Below are positions 1-8,344 of a stretch of 64,000 nucleotides of DNA, in pieces. Position numbers and translations under genes: made by a program. Origin of the DNA: CAILZL01 sp050248275. Its GTDB lineage: Bacteria > Pseudomonadota > Gammaproteobacteria > Steroidobacterales > Steroidobacteraceae. The stretch's first letter is position 1. Each line of letters begins with the position of its first letter. The DNA lies in contig JBFWSR010000001.1 in NCBI GenBank assembly GCA_050248275.1, positions 372,001 through 436,000 on the forward strand. Reading direction: 5' to 3'. The notes beneath the pieces are model-generated. The model was not told the origin of the DNA. It saw only the letters and a program-made list of their open reading frames with translations, and did no database searches.

Positions 1-2
1 CC

Positions 3-1058
3 AATGGCGCTGCCTTCAATGCCGACATGACGCGCATCGGCATGCGCGCCAGCCTGTGGGAACGTGCGCAGCTGTCTTCCAGCATGAATCAGCAATTCAC
101 CGAGAACGGCAGCCGCACCTTCGCCAACCTCGGCCTGACCCAGGGCTGGCAGATCAACGATCGCTGGGCAGTGGACTTCGGCGTCGATCAGAGCAGGACG
201 GTGCGCGGCGCCAACAGCTATCACTTCAATGACAAGGCGCCGCCGGCCTCGGGTACGTTGTCCAATCCAACAGGCGGGCTGGGTACCGGCAGCGTTACCC
301 AGTGGCAGACCGGCGATTATCTGGCGCTGTCTGCGGCCAGCCTGTATCGCAACGAGTTGTGGAGCATCACCGAACGCGTCGAACATCGCAATGGCACCAG
401 CGAGGATCGCTGGTCGTTGAACAGCGGCTTCTATCGCGAAGCCGTCAAGGGTCATGCGTTCGCTTTCGTGACCCAGTATCTCGACAATCGCAGCCAGACT
501 TCCGGCGATACCATGACGGCGGCGCTGCAACTGTCCTGGGCCTATCGACCGGTCGATAGCCGCTGGATCATGCTGGATCGCATCGACCTCAAGCATCAGA
601 AAAGCGATAGCGCCACGCTGAAAGTACAAAGCTCGCGCATCGTCAATAACACGCATCTCAACTGGCAGCTCGATCCGCATACGCAAATGGGTCTGCAGTT
701 TGGCCTGCGCCATGTGCTCACCAGCTTCGATGGCGATGACTACAGCGGCACTTCCGGCTTGTTCGGCGCTGATTACCGCCACGACCTGAACCGGATCTTC
801 GATGTCGGCGCACATGGCGCCCTGATGGAATCGTTCCAGTCGGGTATCGGCAAGGCATCCGTGGGCGCGGATGTGGGCGTGACTTTCATGAAGAACGTCT
901 GGGTGGCGCTGGGTTACAACGTGCAGGGCTACAACGACAGGGATTTTGACGATGCCCACTATCTGGCGCAGGGCCCGTACCTGAAGTTCCGCATCAAGTT
1001 CGATCAGGATACGTTCAAGGATCTGAACCTGGCCGGCCTGCGCGGACAGGGAAATTGA
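3..1058 (+). CDS. Outer-membrane beta-barrel-like protein, C-terminal part (partial)
   Basis: The reading frame is open to the window edge, so only the last ~352 residues are present; internal ATGs such as the one at 27 are probably not the start. The visible part is rich in alternating polar and aromatic residues (QLSWAYRP, LNWQLDPHTQMGLQFGLRH, VALGYNVQGYNDRDFDD) and ends in YLKFRIKFDQDTF, like the final strands of an outer-membrane barrel. Similar endings occur in very large repeat-containing surface proteins of Xanthomonas-like bacteria, from memory rather than a search. It converges on the lipoprotein gene at 1102. The function is unknown. Confidence 0.6.
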   Translation, partial: NGAAFNADMTRIGMRASLWERAQLSSSMNQQFTENGSRTFANLGLTQGWQINDRWAVDFGVDQSRTVRGANSYHFNDKAPPASGTLSNPTGGLGTGSVTQWQTGDYLALSAASLYRNELWSITERVEHRNGTSEDRWSLNSGFYREAVKGHAFAFVTQYLDNRSQTSGDTMTAALQLSWAYRPVDSRWIMLDRIDLKHQKSDSATLKVQSSRIVNNTHLNWQLDPHTQMGLQFGLRHVLTSFDGDDYSGTSGLFGADYRHDLNRIFDVGAHGALMESFQSGIGKASVGADVGVTFMKNVWVALGYNVQGYNDRDFDDAHYLAQGPYLKFRIKFDQDTFKDLNLAGLRGQGN

Positions 1059-1101
1059 TCAGTCATTCGTTCCAACCTGCCTCACGCACCTGCATTACGC
1101 A

Positions 1102-1944
1102 CTAACTGCACACCGACACTGCGCCATTGCTTTCCTGTGCGTGAAAACTGAACAGCGGCGTCAGGCTCAGCGTCAACTCGCCGGTGGCGGTATCCACCGT
1201 GTGTTTCCAGTCGATCACATTGATGGTGTCGCAGGCGCCGGCGCTACTGGCACGCACCAGACTGGCGATGATCAACGAATGCGTCAGGCTGTTGCTGCCT
1301 GACGCACCGTTGCTGCTCAACACCACGTTGCCAAAATTGTTGTAGCCGGTGAACTGCCACAGGTATTCGCTCAACTGTTTGAGCGTCGTGACATCAAGCG
1401 GCCGCACATTGAGCGTGCCGGCATCGCCGCTACTGGCCTGTAGATCCACCGTGTTGCGATTGAGATAAGCGCACTTGTATACGCGTTGGCGCAGATAACC
1501 CTGCGGCGTGCTGTTGCGTATGCGGTCAAATTCAAAATAGCGTGCTGTCGAGTCGTTACCGGTCAGGCTGGCATGGTCGCCGCTGAGCGTGTTGGCGGTT
1601 TCCGACCACTGCAAGGCCTGATTGAAATCGTCGCTGCACAGTTCATAACGCAGCACGGCGCTGCTGTTCACGTCCGTGGTCTTCAGGTGCGAAGTGGCGA
1701 CATAGCCGGAGAACACCGGCACGCTTTCGACATAAAAGCCGCCGGGCGTGCGTTGCGTGTCACTGTAGATCAGTGCGGCGATCTGGCTGTTGCTTTGCGT
1801 CACGCCGCCGGGTGCGCTGACGGCCAGGGAACTGGGCGTACTGCTGCCGGTTGAACTGCTGCCACCGCCGCCACCGCATGCGCATAGCAGCAAGGCCAGG
1901 CCGCCAGGCAAAAGGCGTAAAGCGCGGTTGAAGGACGTTGACAT
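1102..1944 (-). CDS. Predicted lipoprotein, function unknown
   Basis: 280 residues. The N-terminus is a lipoprotein signal: basic start (MSTSFNRALRL), hydrophobic core LLPGGLALLL, then a lipobox-like LCAC with the candidate lipidated Cys at about residue 23. A flexible Gly/Ser-rich linker (GGGGGSSSTGSS) follows, as in many outer-membrane-anchored lipoproteins. I recognise no enzymatic motif. The mature part has three or four Cys (LCSDDFNQ, YKCAYLN, AGACDT, VSVCS) that could form disulfides in the periplasm. It stands alone, convergent with the barrel gene upstream in the window. The lipoprotein call is firm; the role is unknown. Confidence 0.75.
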   Translation of the reverse strand: MSTSFNRALRLLPGGLALLLCACGGGGGSSSTGSSTPSSLAVSAPGGVTQSNSQIAALIYSDTQRTPGGFYVESVPVFSGYVATSHLKTTDVNSSAVLRYELCSDDFNQALQWSETANTLSGDHASLTGNDSTARYFEFDRIRNSTPQGYLRQRVYKCAYLNRNTVDLQASSGDAGTLNVRPLDVTTLKQLSEYLWQFTGYNNFGNVVLSSNGASGSNSLTHSLIIASLVRASSAGACDTINVIDWKHTVDTATGELTLSLTPLFSFHAQESNGAVSVCS

Positions 1945-2523
1945 GAATGGCTCACAGTCGGTCGGATGAAAATCCGGCGTGTGTCATGCAGCCGCGGCAA
2001 TGATTTGCCATACCTGCGGCAACACACCGCCTGTGAACGCTATCGTCTGAACAGAAGCGTGCTTAAGGGTAGGCAGCCTGTGCGGTGTTCAGGCGCAAAG
2101 AAACTGCGCAGTACATGCCAGTTTGGCATGGGTCCACAACACGTTAAGACAAATGGGAGGCGCGTGGGCTACACGCTGTCTTGACAAGAGCTGTCAGCAG
2201 CAAGCGAGGCAGTCATTTGCGCCGGCTGAGGGGCGGTGACAAAAAACTGCCGCCCGGGTCAGAGGGAGGGAACCGGGCGGCAGCTGTAGTGCTTGTCATA
2301 TCAGGCTTAGGCCGGGCTGCCCGGGTTTGTGCACTCAGTGCGAAACCCTGCGCTAACCCTGATCTATTGCCTGGAGCGCATTCTGTTGAAATCCGTATGT
2401 GACGTTGTGATGCAGTCGACAAAAGTGGTTGATCGCACTCAAGTCCGGAATAAATCTGCCGGGGCCTTCACCTTTTGCAGAGCGGGCACGATCAATGACA
2501 TCCTGTAACCAGCGCCGGCCCTG
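1945..2523. other. Intergenic stretch, no gene supported
   Basis: About 580 bp between the lipoprotein gene and the LCAT-like hydrolase. The small open frames here (for example 2181-2402 and 2213-2422) lack family resemblance and ribosome-binding sites. The only feature I can support is the minus-strand terminator at 2241-2283; the part beside 1944 presumably holds the lipoprotein promoter. Confidence 0.6.
2241..2283 (-). terminator. Rho-independent terminator, minus strand
   Basis: A perfect 11-bp inverted repeat (2247-2257 CTGCCGCCCGG with 2273-2283 CCGGGCGGCAG, 15-nt loop) is preceded on the plus strand by AAAAAA (2241-2246). Read on the minus strand this is a G+C-rich hairpin followed directly by a run of six T. 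It is correctly placed and oriented to end the transcript of the hydrolase gene at 2524-3822, about 240 bp downstream of its stop. Confidence 0.85.
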
Positions 2524-3822
2524 TCATGCAGGACCGCGATGAATCGCCGCCGTCTCTATGCACAGCGCGCTGAAAGCAGGCGATATCACCGGTTCCAGCA
2601 GATCGCGGCGCTCGTTCAGTGGCAGCTGTTCCCAACGCACCTTGCCATTCAGCACTGCGCGCAATTCGGTCTCGCTGTATTCCGTCACCGTACCAGTGCC
2701 GGCCTGATGGCTGTTGCTGAGCAGGCGGGTGGTCTCGTTCTGCAGCAGTTCGATGGCCGCCTGGCATACGCCGGTATTGCGCGGTAACTGACCATGCACT
2801 TCGTTTACAAACCAATGCTGCGCACCGTCCCAGGCGGCGAGCGCTGCAGGCACGGTGCCATCGCCGGTCCGGGCGAACTGGAATATGAATTCATTGTTCT
2901 GGCGGCGCAGCCCGCACACGGTGCTTTGCTCGATGCCGGTAATGACATGGCAGCGTCGATCGGCAGCGGCGAGATGCCTGGGCAATCGCCGGCCATCTCT
3001 GAGACGCTGCGCCGAAGGCGTCAATGCATCCTGCGGCCATTGCCGTACATCAAACAAATCCAGTCCCGGCGTATGCCGCTTCGCCGGCAGCATTTCGTAA
3101 AAGCTGTAATAGCTGCGGAATACCTGCTGCGTCAGCGTGTCGGCCGAGTTGATCTGATCCACGGCGCCCAGTTTGCGCACGGTGGGATAACAGCTGCGCA
3201 GCGCCTGCACCAGTGCGAAAGTGCCTTGATTGGGTGTGCCCATTTGAATGAGGCGCGTCACCTTGGCGCCGCCTGCGTGTTTGAGGGCAGCGCGCGCCAC
3301 CAGTCCACCCATGCTGTGCGCGACCAGCATCACTTCTTCCGCCGGATCGTGCAGCAGTTCGTCAGCCAGCAGTCTGCCCAGATCCTGCACACTGCGGCGC
3401 CAGTCATAGGCGAATGGCCTGACGCGGAATCCGGCCACCTGCAGACTGAGCTTCAGTTTCAGATAGCCGGGCAACATCAAACCCAGCGGGCGCACCGAGC
3501 GTCGCTTGCCGATGGCCAGTTGTGTCAACTTGCCGGCAAGCAGCGTCAGCGGGTCCAGCCACAGCAGGTCCGTGCCTTTGGCCGTGGTCACACCCAGGCG
3601 GGAGCCGAGCAGGCCGGGCAACAGGTAAACCGGCGGCGCATGTTTGTCGGCGGGTTTGGCCAGCGCCTGATGCGCCAGCGCACGCAATTCGGCGAAAGCG
3701 TCCGCGCCGAAATAGGCTTGCAATACCGGTATGTGTTGATCGTGTGCCAGCGCGTGCGTGACGGTGACTTCGTCCAGATGATTGGGATTGAAAGCGGTGT
3801 TGTGCGCGGCGCTGGACGTCAT
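2524..3822 (-). CDS. LCAT/PGAP1-like alpha/beta hydrolase
   Basis: 432 residues. An oxyanion/strand motif PVYLLPGLLGSRLG (about residues 64-77) and the nucleophile elbow AHSMGGLVAR identify an alpha/beta hydrolase of the lecithin:cholesterol acyltransferase type. The likely triad is Ser in AHSMG, Asp in GDGTVP, and His in NEVHGQLP near the C-terminus, in the expected order. The family acts on ester bonds of lipids or lipid-like substrates; the substrate cannot be read from sequence. No signal peptide is visible, so it is probably cytoplasmic. It is monocistronic with its own terminator at 2241-2283. The start MTSSAAHN is the only well-placed Met before the core. Confidence 0.8.
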   Translation of the reverse strand: MTSSAAHNTAFNPNHLDEVTVTHALAHDQHIPVLQAYFGADAFAELRALAHQALAKPADKHAPPVYLLPGLLGSRLGVTTAKGTDLLWLDPLTLLAGKLTQLAIGKRRSVRPLGLMLPGYLKLKLSLQVAGFRVRPFAYDWRRSVQDLGRLLADELLHDPAEEVMLVAHSMGGLVARAALKHAGGAKVTRLIQMGTPNQGTFALVQALRSCYPTVRKLGAVDQINSADTLTQQVFRSYYSFYEMLPAKRHTPGLDLFDVRQWPQDALTPSAQRLRDGRRLPRHLAAADRRCHVITGIEQSTVCGLRRQNNEFIFQFARTGDGTVPAALAAWDGAQHWFVNEVHGQLPRNTGVCQAAIELLQNETTRLLSNSHQAGTGTVTEYSETELRAVLNGKVRWEQLPLNERRDLLEPVISPAFSALCIETAAIHRGPA

Positions 3823-3946
3823 GGAGCCATTCCTGGATATCGTCGCGACTATATAGGGTCACTGCCGGGGTGGCGACAAGTTGTTGCCGCTGTCCACATG
3901 CTTGAACCTACAATACCGCCCACAAGATCACATTCCAGAATCGGTG

Positions 3947-4321
3947 ATGCGTTTGAAGCCACGTTTTGATTGTTCCAAGTGTCCCGGCTACTGCTGCAGC
4001 CATCCGCGCATTGAAGTGACCGATGCCGACGTCCAGCGTCTGGCCGGACACTTCGGTCTGAGCGAAGCCGCCGCACGCAAGAAGTTTGCCTATCACTACA
4101 AAACCAAAGAAGCCGATGAATGGATCCTGCGGCATCGCAAGGATCACGTGTACAAAAGCATGTGCATGTTCTTCGACCAGGATGAGCGGCGTTGCACGAT
4201 CTACGCAGCACGGCCCGCCGTGTGCCGCAAGTATCCTTATGGCAATAAATGCGGTTACTACGAATTCCTGAAGTTCGAGCGCGCGCATCAGGATGACGAG
4301 GAATTCGTGCCTTCGGCATGA
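3947..4321 (+). CDS. YkgJ-family cysteine-cluster protein
   Basis: 124 residues from ATG 3947; an upstream in-frame ATG at 3881 would add 22 residues with no family resemblance. The N-terminal FDCSKCPGYCCSHP and the later MCMFFDQDERRCTIYAARP, AVCRKYP and GNKCGYY carry the spaced Cys residues typical of the YkgJ/CxxCxxCC family, thought to bind zinc or an Fe-S cluster. The biological role of the family is not established. It is a single gene facing away from the hydrolase at 3822. The family call is firm, the function open. Confidence 0.85.
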   Translation: MRLKPRFDCSKCPGYCCSHPRIEVTDADVQRLAGHFGLSEAAARKKFAYHYKTKEADEWILRHRKDHVYKSMCMFFDQDERRCTIYAARPAVCRKYPYGNKCGYYEFLKFERAHQDDEEFVPSA

Positions 4322-4652
4322 GCCTTCACACGATTGGCTCGACATCACGCGCTGTTTGCAGCTGTGTCCACGCACTCGGTTACCACGTATTCGTCGAGTC
4401 CGCATCCTGTTTAAGCTGGCGCAACGAAATGATCGGGTACGTGACCATGGTGAGGCACGGCAATTTGCCGATACCCTGCCAGTTTTGACGGGTTACGTCA
4501 CATTGCTAATGATTCCATGAGCTGTAAATCAATGTTTGGTCGGCGAGCCCAGTGGGGCCGTGCTGTCTAAAAATGGTATTACTGGCATGTTCGCTTGCCA
4601 GCCTGCAATCAAGCAGGCATGGGGAGGCTGATATCGGAGGGAGCAGAGTTAT
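4322..4652. other. Intergenic stretch with two small hairpins
   Basis: About 330 bp without a convincing gene. Just before the next gene lie two consecutive short hairpins: TGGCA/TGCCA (4583-4587 with 4596-4600) and GCCTGC/GCAGGC (4601-4606 with 4613-4618). Neither is followed by a T run, so they may belong to a structured leader of the gene at 4680 rather than being terminators. Confidence 0.4.
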
Positions 4653-4679
4653 TTGCCGATAATTAAAGGCAGGGCCGCT

Positions 4680-5408
4680 ATGAACCTGGGGATACAAGAG
4701 ATTGATATTTCAAGCACAGTAACGCGCCTCAGGTGTTTGAGCCTGAGGCTGCCTGAACGCTCGCAACATCTTGGTGCGCCAGTCAATTTCTCACGTCTGA
4801 TGGACCTTTCCGTTGAGCGGATTGAAAACATGGCGCATAGCCATGAACCGGATCAGCAGCTGGTAGCGTCCCGAATTTTTGAAAATGCCAGTAGTTATTG
4901 TCGCTGGGAAAGCGAACACTCCCTGATCATGCGGCGCGTCGCTCAGCAACGTCGTTCACACATGCAATCTTATGAGCTGCTTGCAGCAACCTTCGCATTG
5001 ATTCATCGTAAAAGTCTGTTTGCCCATTTGCGCCAGCATCAAGTATATGGCCAGCGTCGTGAACAACTAATGCGGCATTTCTTTGCATGCCATAGTTACG
5101 CACGCGGAATGATTGCCGAGCATGGAATTTTTCTGCGCAGTTCTGCCAGTCTGGTCTGTTCCAGTTATCTGGGCATCAATCTGCTGCATGATGCCGTTTT
5201 TCAGGAACCACTCCAGGAGTACGAGCAGTTGTATGCCGCTTACTTCGATGCTCATTGCGAAGTGCTGCTGGCCCCAGTAGAGGAAGAGGTCGATTCGTCG
5301 CATATGGCCCAATCGCTGGTCTATTCTCTCAAGTGCGATCTCGGCATATTGCGCCGGACTATCTTCGGGTTGGCCAGCAAACTTCCAGCATTTGACGCCA
5401 GACACTGA
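4680..5408 (+). CDS. Protein of unknown function
   Basis: 242 residues from ATG 4680, preceded by AGGG about 6 nt away. An in-frame TTG at 4653 after GGAGGGAG (4636-4643) is an alternative start. The protein is mostly helical by eye, with many His, Arg and Gln residues in the middle (RRVAQQRRSHMQ, HLRQHQVYGQRREQ) and an acidic C-terminal part (LLAPVEEEVDSSH). I see no signal peptide, membrane segment or familiar motif. The DNA is visibly less G+C-rich than its neighbours, which may point to transfer. It converges on peptide deformylase (26-bp gap). Confidence 0.6.
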   Translation: MNLGIQEIDISSTVTRLRCLSLRLPERSQHLGAPVNFSRLMDLSVERIENMAHSHEPDQQLVASRIFENASSYCRWESEHSLIMRRVAQQRRSHMQSYELLAATFALIHRKSLFAHLRQHQVYGQRREQLMRHFFACHSYARGMIAEHGIFLRSSASLVCSSYLGINLLHDAVFQEPLQEYEQLYAAYFDAHCEVLLAPVEEEVDSSHMAQSLVYSLKCDLGILRRTIFGLASKLPAFDARH

Positions 5409-5434
5409 GTGGCTGGCTACAAAGAGCCAGCTGT

Positions 5435-5968
5435 TCAATCATCGATAATGCTCTCACCCGGAAACAGCGGCTCGATGAACCCGAACTGCCGCATATCGCG
5501 GATGCGCATGGGGTAGAGAATGCCCAGCAGATGATCCACTTCATGCTGCACCACGCGCGCATGAAAGCTGCTGACGCTGCGGTCGATGGCGCCGCCAAAC
5601 TGGTCGTGGCCCTGATACCGCAGCCGGGTATAACGCGGCACCATGCCGCGCATGCCGGGCACCGACAGGCAGCCTTCCCAGCCATCCTCTTCCTCGTCGC
5701 CCAGGGGCGTGAGGCTGGGATTGATCAATACCGTGAAAGGAATTTCTTCCGCATCGGGATAGCGCGGGCTCTTGAAGCCGCCAAAGATCACTACCTGCTG
5801 CGACACGCCGATCTGCGGCGCAGCAATCCCGGCGCCATTGTGCGCCTTCATGGTGTCCAGCATGTCGGCGATCAAGGCATGCAGCTCCGGGGTGTCGAAC
5901 TGCACCACCGGCGCTGCAAGTTGCAATAACAGCGAATCACCCATTTTCAGTACGGCACGCACGGCCAT
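5435..5968 (-). CDS. def: Peptide deformylase
   Basis: 177 residues from ATG 5968 (MAVRAVLKMGD), matching the usual family length; a GTG at 6010 would add an atypical 14 residues. All three family motifs are present: GAGIAAPQIG, EGCLSVPG and QHEVDHLLG. Cys of motif 2 and the two His of motif 3 bind the catalytic metal, and Glu of HEVDH is the general base. It removes the formyl group from nascent proteins in the cytoplasm. It is separate from fmt, so this may be a second deformylase in the genome, as many proteobacteria have; that is inference. Confidence 0.93.
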   Translation of the reverse strand: MAVRAVLKMGDSLLLQLAAPVVQFDTPELHALIADMLDTMKAHNGAGIAAPQIGVSQQVVIFGGFKSPRYPDAEEIPFTVLINPSLTPLGDEEEDGWEGCLSVPGMRGMVPRYTRLRYQGHDQFGGAIDRSVSSFHARVVQHEVDHLLGILYPMRIRDMRQFGFIEPLFPGESIIDD

Positions 5969-6073
5969 GACATTACCCGGCTGGTCGATAGAGATGCCAC
6001 ATTCTGGCACTCCTTCCCTTGAACGTCAGCGGCACATCCATAAAATGCTCTCAATTCATATCGAGGTGCAGTC

Positions 6074-6331
6074 ATGCCAACTTACGAATATCTCTGCGAA
6101 ACCAACGGCCGCGTGGTCGAAGTCAGTCACAAGATGGCCGAGAAGGTGAAAAACTGGGGCGAGCTGTGCCAGCGCGCCGAAATTTCTCCCGGCAAGACCG
6201 ACCCCAGGACGCCGGTGAAAAAACTGATGTCGGCAGGTTTTGTGAAAACCGCCAGCAGTAGTGAACCGGCCTGCGAAATGCCTGCCTGCGGTGCGGGTGG
6301 TTGCGGCAGCAGCATGTGCGGCTTCCAGTAG
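6074..6331 (+). CDS. FmdB-family small zinc-ribbon-like protein
   Basis: 85 residues, with GAGGT about 6 nt before the ATG. It begins MPTYEYLCETNGRVVEV, the FmdB-family start, but the usual CxxC is reduced to a single Cys (LCETNG). Further Cys are in GELCQRAE and a Cys/Gly-rich tail (CEMPACGAGGCGSSMCGF). Metal binding, if any, would have to use the tail. The family is annotated as a regulator on thin evidence. The MocA-like gene begins 6 bp after the stop, so the two are probably cotranscribed. Confidence 0.8.
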   Translation: MPTYEYLCETNGRVVEVSHKMAEKVKNWGELCQRAEISPGKTDPRTPVKKLMSAGFVKTASSSEPACEMPACGAGGCGSSMCGFQ

Positions 6332-6337
6332 TCTGCC

Positions 6338-6952
6338 TTGGATAGTTCACCGCATCTGCACATCATCGTGCTGGCTGCCGGCGCTTCCACGCGCCTGGGT
6401 CAGCCCAAACAACTGGTGTCCATTGCCGGCCGTCCTGCCCTGCAGCATGTGGTGAGCAACGCCGTTGCGGTTGCCGGTTCGGCCGTCAGCGTGGTGCTGG
6501 GTGCGCAGGCCGCGGACCTGACGCGCCTGCTGCAACATTCCTCGGCAACAGTGCTGATCAACCGTCAATGGGAAGAAGGCATGGCCGCGTCGATACGTTG
6601 CGGCGTGAATTCGCTGTCACCTGGTTGTGATGCCGTGATGCTGTTGCTGGGCGATCAGGTGGCGGTGTCCGCCTCCGATCTCAAGCGGCTGGTATCAGCC
6701 TGGAACGGTCAGGATTCGGTGATTGTTGCCAGCGTCTATTCAGGCCAACTGGGCGTACCCGCCATTTTTCCGCGCTGGTGTTTCAGCGAGTTATTGCAGT
6801 TGCGCGGCGATCAAGGCGCCAAGGCCGTCATCAATCGGCATGCCAGCCGTCTGGTGCACGTACCCATGCCCAACGCTGCACTGGACCTCGACACGCTGGA
6901 AGATGTGGCTGCCATGCAGGAACACTTCAGGCCCAGGGATCTAACGCCATAG
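6338..6952 (+). CDS. MobA/MocA-like nucleotidyltransferase
   Basis: 204 residues from a TTG at 6338, the only start that keeps the nucleotide-binding strand. The signature HIIVLAAGASTRLGQPKQL at residues ~4-22 is the NTP_transf_3 motif of MobA, MocA and related enzymes; LLLGDQVAVS is the metal/nucleotide-binding strand with Asp. MocA couples CTP or GTP to molybdopterin; other members act on purine-catabolism or sugar substrates, so the exact substrate is open. It lies 6 bp behind the FmdB-like gene. No xanthine dehydrogenase or CoxI genes are visible here to narrow the role. Confidence 0.75.
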   Translation: MDSSPHLHIIVLAAGASTRLGQPKQLVSIAGRPALQHVVSNAVAVAGSAVSVVLGAQAADLTRLLQHSSATVLINRQWEEGMAASIRCGVNSLSPGCDAVMLLLGDQVAVSASDLKRLVSAWNGQDSVIVASVYSGQLGVPAIFPRWCFSELLQLRGDQGAKAVINRHASRLVHVPMPNAALDLDTLEDVAAMQEHFRPRDLTP

Positions 6953-6961
6953 GCTGGAATG

Positions 6962-7004
6962 AAATCCCGGCATCTTGATCCTTGCGTTTGAAATGCCGGG
7001 TTTC
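6962..7004. terminator. Hairpin between convergent genes, candidate bidirectional terminator
   Basis: CCCGGCAT (6966-6973) pairs with ATGCCGGG (6993-7000), and the flanking GAAA/TTTC extend the stem. It lies between the MocA-like gene ending at 6952 and the WYL regulator ending at 7025. The T content after the stem is low in both directions. Confidence 0.5.
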
Positions 7005-7024
7005 CGCAAAGCCTGCGACCCAGC

Positions 7025-7702
7025 CTACTCGCGAACCGTGCGTAAATAGTCCGCCAGTCTTCGCCCGGCCATATCGGCATACTGTTCATCACATACAAGC
7101 AGCTGCTGGATTCGATCCAGCCGAAAATTGCGAAAGTCGTTGCGTAATTCGCACCAGGCACCCACCGTCCAGCGATTGCCCCAATAAAACAGACCCAGCG
7201 GTTGAATGCGCCGCTGCGATGCTTTGGCATCCACATCTTCGTACAGCAATTCGGCAATGCGACGTTCATTGATAGCGATGCGCAGGCTGTCCATGTGCTG
7301 GCTGGTGTGGGCGTCAATGAAAAACTGCGGTGCATGGATCGGACTGGACTCCAGCGTGCGACGCTTGTCCGGCGGCAATGCGGCAGCAATTTTCACCAGT
7401 GCCGAGCGAGCACCGGCAGCCAGGCTATTGCCACCCCACGCTTCGATGAGCCGAGCGCCAGCAACCAGGGCATCGACTTCGTTGTGAGTGAACATCAGGG
7501 GCGGCAATTCAAAGTTCGGATGCAGGCGATAACCCACGCCCGCTTCGCCATCAATGGGCACGCCGGAAGCGAGCAGGTCGGCGATGTCGCGATAAATGGT
7601 GCGGTCGGAGACTTCCAGCCATGCCGATAACTGCGCCGCCGTAGTCAACCGCCGGCCACGCAGGTAATGCACGATTTCAAACAAGCGGTCGGCGCGGCGC
7701 AT
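7025..7702 (-). CDS. YafY-type HTH-WYL transcriptional regulator
   Basis: 225 residues. The N-terminus (MRRADRLFEIVHYLRGRRLTTAAQLSAWLEVSDRTIYRDIADL, residues 1-43, described not as a unit) is a helix-turn-helix of the HTH_11 type. The centre and C-terminus form a WYL domain (GLFYWGNRWTVGAWC, then RNDFRNFRLDRIQQL), a presumed ligand sensor. Such regulators often control neighbours. It is last in a tight operon: the TfoX_C-Cdd1 fusion ends 6 bp before its start and that gene overlaps the VOC gene, so autoregulation of all three is likely. The ligand is unknown. Confidence 0.85.
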   Translation of the reverse strand: MRRADRLFEIVHYLRGRRLTTAAQLSAWLEVSDRTIYRDIADLLASGVPIDGEAGVGYRLHPNFELPPLMFTHNEVDALVAGARLIEAWGGNSLAAGARSALVKIAAALPPDKRRTLESSPIHAPQFFIDAHTSQHMDSLRIAINERRIAELLYEDVDAKASQRRIQPLGLFYWGNRWTVGAWCELRNDFRNFRLDRIQQLLVCDEQYADMAGRRLADYLRTVRE

Positions 7703-7708
7703 GGGAAA

Positions 7709-8344
7709 TTACCGGTCAGACTGTCTGACTATTTTACGCATCGTTGTTCTTGCCGGTTTCACAAACGTTCCCTGCGCCTGCCTATGCTTGCGTATCTGAG
7801 TGAAGCCCCACCACGGCAGCGCTTCCCCTGTTCTGGCCTGATGAATCGCCGCCGCATAGGTATCCCAGACACAGGGATCATGGCGTGTATGGGTCAAGGT
7901 CTGGATGCGTGCATACAGTTCATCGGCATCGCAGCGCGCCAACTGTTCGACACTGCCGATGTCCAGCAAGTCAAAATCCGCACGCATCGCCCTGCCGATG
8001 TTGCGCAGCTGCGAAAGCTCATCCGTTTTCTTTGCGGGTTTGACAATACCCGCCGGATTTGCGCGTTCGCAATCTTCCACGGCCAGCATCAATTCCAGCT
8101 TGCGTTCGCGCTGCACCGTTTTCCAGTCGCAATCTTCCAGCATGCCCACCAGCGCATAAAGCAGATTCAATGAAGCGCCACTCCGTTCACGCTTCACCGC
8201 AACATATGCCGCCACCGCGCCGCGCTTGCGCAGTTCAGCGAGCGTGGTGATGCCCACACTCGCCAGCATGGCTGCCGACTTGGGGCCGAGGTTTCGCAGC
8301 TCGGCCAATTCCAGGTCTTGCGATGGTTGATCAGTTCGCGGCAT
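7709..8344 (-). CDS. TfoX C-terminal domain fused to Cdd1-type helix-hairpin-helix domain
   Basis: 211 residues from ATG 8344 (MPRTDQPSQDLEL); the longer frame upstream runs inside the VOC gene and is not used. Residues ~14-85 (LRNLGPKSAAMLASVGITTL ... LLYALVGMLEDCDW) match the TfoX C-terminal domain, which occurs without the N-terminal domain in many proteins. Residues ~125-200 (LSQLRNIGRAMRADFDLLDI ... HTRHDPCVWDTY ... WWGF) match the Cdd1/'mitomycin resistance' helix-hairpin-helix family. Both halves use DNA-binding-like HhH folds, so DNA or RNA contact is plausible but not shown. The start overlaps the VOC stop by 14 bp, implying translational coupling. The two-domain combination is unusual to me. 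Confidence 0.8.
   Translation of the reverse strand: MPRTDQPSQDLELAELRNLGPKSAAMLASVGITTLAELRKRGAVAAYVAVKRERSGASLNLLYALVGMLEDCDWKTVQRERKLELMLAVEDCERANPAGIVKPAKKTDELSQLRNIGRAMRADFDLLDIGSVEQLARCDADELYARIQTLTHTRHDPCVWDTYAAAIHQARTGEALPWWGFTQIRKHRQAQGTFVKPARTTMRKIVRQSDR

Noticed and set aside
7789..7801. GCGTATCTGAG resembling the lipid-locus -10 element
   Set aside because: It lies inside the TfoX_C-Cdd1 gene and has no TGAATCC 15 nt upstream.
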